Program-made: the position numbers and the translations under genes
NCBI RefSeq assembly: GCF_002160895.1
Contig: NZ_NFLL01000008.1
Coordinates: 39,733-103,732 of the forward strand
Length of the DNA stretch: 64,000 nt
From: Faecalibacterium sp. An122
GTDB taxonomy: Bacteria; Bacillota; Clostridia; Oscillospirales; Ruminococcaceae
Direction: 5' to 3'
Part shown: in pieces, positions 62,152-64,000 of the stretch
Layout: the number at the start of each line of letters is the position of its first letter
Position numbering within the stretch: the first letter of the stretch is position 1
The notes under the pieces: model-generated
Told to the model about the DNA's origin: nothing
What the model saw: the letters and a program-made list of their open reading frames with translations, nothing else
Databases searched by the model: none

Positions 62152-63981
62152 ATGTGTGGCATTGTAGGCTATGTGGGCGCCCGCTGCGCCCAGGATGTAT
62201 TGCTGGATGGTCTGACCAAACTGGAGTACCGCGGCTATGATTCGGCCGGGGTGGCTCTGGAAACCCCCGACGCCATTCGGGTGGTCAAGACCAAGGGACG
62301 TTTGACCGCGCTCCGGGCCAAACTGGCCCAGGAAACCGCCGCAGGATTGCCGGTGAGCCACTGCGGCATCGGCCATACCCGCTGGGCCACCCACGGGGAA
62401 CCCAGCGACGTCAACAGCCATCCCCATTCCACCCCCTATGTGAGCATCGTCCACAACGGCATCATCGAGAACTATGGCGCCCTGAAAGAGATGCTGGAGG
62501 CCAAAAACTATACGTTTGTCAGCGAGACCGACACCGAGGTCCTGGTCAAACTGATTGACAGCTGCTACCAGGGCGAGCCCCTGAAAGCCCTGACCGAGGC
62601 CCTGGCCCGGGTCCGGGGCAGCTACGCCCTGGCGGTGCTGTTCCGGGATTTCCCCGATACCCTGTTCGCCGTCCGGCGGGAAAGCCCCCTGATTGTGGGC
62701 TACGGGGAAGGGGAGAACTTCCTGGCGTCGGATATCCCCGCCATCCTGAAATACACCCGCAGCTACAGCGTCCTGGAAGAAGGGGACATGGTGGTCTGCA
62801 AGGCGGACGGCGTGGCCTTCTATGACGAGCTGGGGCAGCCGGTTCAGCGGGAACGCCTCACCGCCGACTGGGACGTGGAGGCCGCCGAAAAGGGCGGATA
62901 CCCCCACTTTATGCTCAAGGAAATCAACGAGCAGCCCGCCGCCATTGCTGCAACCGTGGGACCCCGGGTGGAGCAGGGAATGCCGGACCTGCGCATCCCG
63001 GACCTGACCGACGCGCGGCTGGCCGCCATCCGGCGGGTTCATCTGGTGGCCTGCGGCACCGCCATGCATGCCGGCATGGTGGGCAAGGCCGCCATCGAAA
63101 AGCTGGCCCGCCTGCCGGCGGAGGTGGACATCGCCAGCGAGTTCCGCTATCGGGACCCCATCCTCAACCCCGAGGACCTGGTGGTCATCATCAGCCAGTC
63201 GGGAGAGACCAGCGACACCCTGGCGGCCCTCAAGCTGGCCAAGAGCCGCGGCGTGCCGGTGCTGGCCATCGTCAATGTGGTGGGCAGCTCCATTGCACGG
63301 GCGGCGGATTACGTTATGTACACCTATGCGGGGCCGGAAATTGCGGTGGCCTCCACCAAGGCTTATATGGTACAGATGTGCGTGCTGTACCTGTTCGCCC
63401 TGCGGCTGGCCTATGCCCGCGGCACCCTGGACGAGGCCGAAACCCGCCGCTACACCGCCGAGCTTCAGCGGGTGCCGGAAGTCGTCAAGCCCCGACTGGA
63501 TGACTGTGAGTATATCAAATATCTGGCTAGCCTGTTTGTAAATACTCAGAGCTGCTTTTTCATTGGCCGGGGGTTTGACTACTCCCTGTCCCTGGAGGGC
63601 AGCCTCAAGCTGAAGGAAATCAGCTATGTTCATTCCGACGCCTATGCGGCGGGAGAACTCAAGCACGGCACCATCAGCCTGGTGACCGATGGGGTACCGG
63701 TGATCGCCCTGGCCACCCAGCACAACGTCTACGAAAAGACCCTCTCCAACGCCAAGGAGACCAAGAGCCGCGGCGCCAAGGTGCTGCTGTTTACCACAAA
63801 GGATGCGGTGGTGCCGGAGGGGATTGCCGACTATATCGTCCGTCTGGATGAATACGAGGATATCTTCATGCCCCTTCAGCTGATTGTGCCGCTGCAGCTG
63901 TTTGCCTATTATATGGCCGTGCTGCGAGGCTGCGACGTGGATAAACCCCGGAATCTGGCCAAGAGCGTCACGGTGGAATGA
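62152..63981 (+). CDS. glmS: Glutamine-fructose-6-phosphate aminotransferase (isomerizing)
   Basis: A complete 609-residue enzyme that makes glucosamine 6-phosphate, the first step towards UDP-GlcNAc and cell wall. It begins MCGIVGYVG; Cys2 becomes the catalytic N-terminal nucleophile, so ATG 62152 must be the start, with GGAGGTG 8 bases before (an upstream TTG would bury Cys2). The glutaminase has THGEPSDVNSHPH and HNGIIENY; the isomerase has two SIS domains (VACGTAMHAG, SQSGETSDT, ELKHGTISLV) and the C-terminal KPRNLAKSVTVE. Feedback is by the ribozyme in the leader. Confidence 0.98.
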   Translation: MCGIVGYVGARCAQDVLLDGLTKLEYRGYDSAGVALETPDAIRVVKTKGRLTALRAKLAQETAAGLPVSHCGIGHTRWATHGEPSDVNSHPHSTPYVSIVHNGIIENYGALKEMLEAKNYTFVSETDTEVLVKLIDSCYQGEPLKALTEALARVRGSYALAVLFRDFPDTLFAVRRESPLIVGYGEGENFLASDIPAILKYTRSYSVLEEGDMVVCKADGVAFYDELGQPVQRERLTADWDVEAAEKGGYPHFMLKEINEQPAAIAATVGPRVEQGMPDLRIPDLTDARLAAIRRVHLVACGTAMHAGMVGKAAIEKLARLPAEVDIASEFRYRDPILNPEDLVVIISQSGETSDTLAALKLAKSRGVPVLAIVNVVGSSIARAADYVMYTYAGPEIAVASTKAYMVQMCVLYLFALRLAYARGTLDEAETRRYTAELQRVPEVVKPRLDDCEYIKYLASLFVNTQSCFFIGRGFDYSLSLEGSLKLKEISYVHSDAYAAGELKHGTISLVTDGVPVIALATQHNVYEKTLSNAKETKSRGAKVLLFTTKDAVVPEGIADYIVRLDEYEDIFMPLQLIVPLQLFAYYMAVLRGCDVDKPRNLAKSVTVE

Positions 63982-64000
63982 TTTGCAAACCCGCCCACCC

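Overview
The window is chromosomal DNA from a GC-rich, low-redundancy anaerobic Firmicute. The mix of genes points to the Oscillospirales, most likely the Faecalibacterium/Gemmiger/Subdoligranulum neighbourhood (inference from protein style, for example lipoproteins with an LALSGVLAVSMLTAC-type signal, a flavin-dependent reductase lipoprotein, BglG-type antitermination and yabP/yabQ beside rqcP). I see no prophage, insertion sequence, CRISPR array, tRNA or 5S/16S/23S rRNA. The two non-coding RNA landmarks are RNase P RNA (33998-34345) and a glmS ribozyme (about 61893-62068).

Layout. 1-2.4 kb: end of a TRAP transporter operon (dctP fragment, dctQ, dctM). 2.7-6.1 kb (minus): a glucose-type PTS EIICBA and its BglG/LicT-type antiterminator, with promoter, RAT hairpin and overlapping terminator all visible. 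6.2-7.9 kb (minus): a 4Fe-4S protein followed by L-lactate dehydrogenase. 8.1-11.1 kb: a small P-loop kinase (minus) and a secreted FMN/FAD reductase lipoprotein (plus). 11.2-14.0 kb (minus): proC-proB-proA. 14.4-17.0 kb: three separately transcribed, related lipoproteins of unknown role, two with codon use unlike the rest. 17.3-21.4 kb: a divergent MraY-like transferase, a small membrane protein plus XRE regulator with a visible operator, and a folate one-carbon set (5-formyl-THF cyclo-ligase, cyclodeaminase/cyclohydrolase, FolD). 21.4-21.8 kb: a gene-free structured repeat cassette.

21.8-30.9 kb (minus): nucleoside salvage and uptake: pyrimidine-nucleoside phosphorylase, a kinase-GNAT fusion, two permeases and an ATPase of a BMP-type nucleoside ABC transporter, its binding lipoprotein, cytidine deaminase and DeoD. 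30.9-33.9 kb (minus): a LysM-G5-M23 cell wall protein and an RluA-type pseudouridine synthase. 34.0-40.1 kb: rnpB, nadE, a NusG-II protein, an LCP ligase and a phospho-sugar mutase. 40.4-54.7 kb: one long plus-strand run with tiny gaps or overlaps: ispDF fusion, cdaA, cdaR, an FAD protein, an XpaC-like protein, recJ, rel, dtd, an MBL hydrolase, hemZ and a nucleoside kinase. 54.8-60.0 kb: zinc-ribbon protein, mazG, hup, rqcP, yabP, yabQ, divIC, an S1 protein and an rRNA methyltransferase. 60.1-64.0 kb: a long structured leader, a DUF5685-like protein, a membrane protein, and glmS under its ribozyme.

How it fits together: sugar uptake (PTS, TRAP), fermentation (LDH, flavin reductase as a possible electron sink), nucleoside scavenging, and second-messenger/stress control (c-di-AMP by CdaA/CdaR, ppGpp by Rel, house-cleaning by MazG and Dtd) sit beside envelope synthesis genes (MraY-like, LCP, M23, GlmS). 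The most unusual items are the repeat cassette with a compensatory base-pair change, the lipoprotein trio, the FolD lacking its catalytic lysine beside a separate cyclohydrolase-family protein, the IspDF fusion with an internal ribosome binding site, and the structured leader before the DUF5685-like gene.
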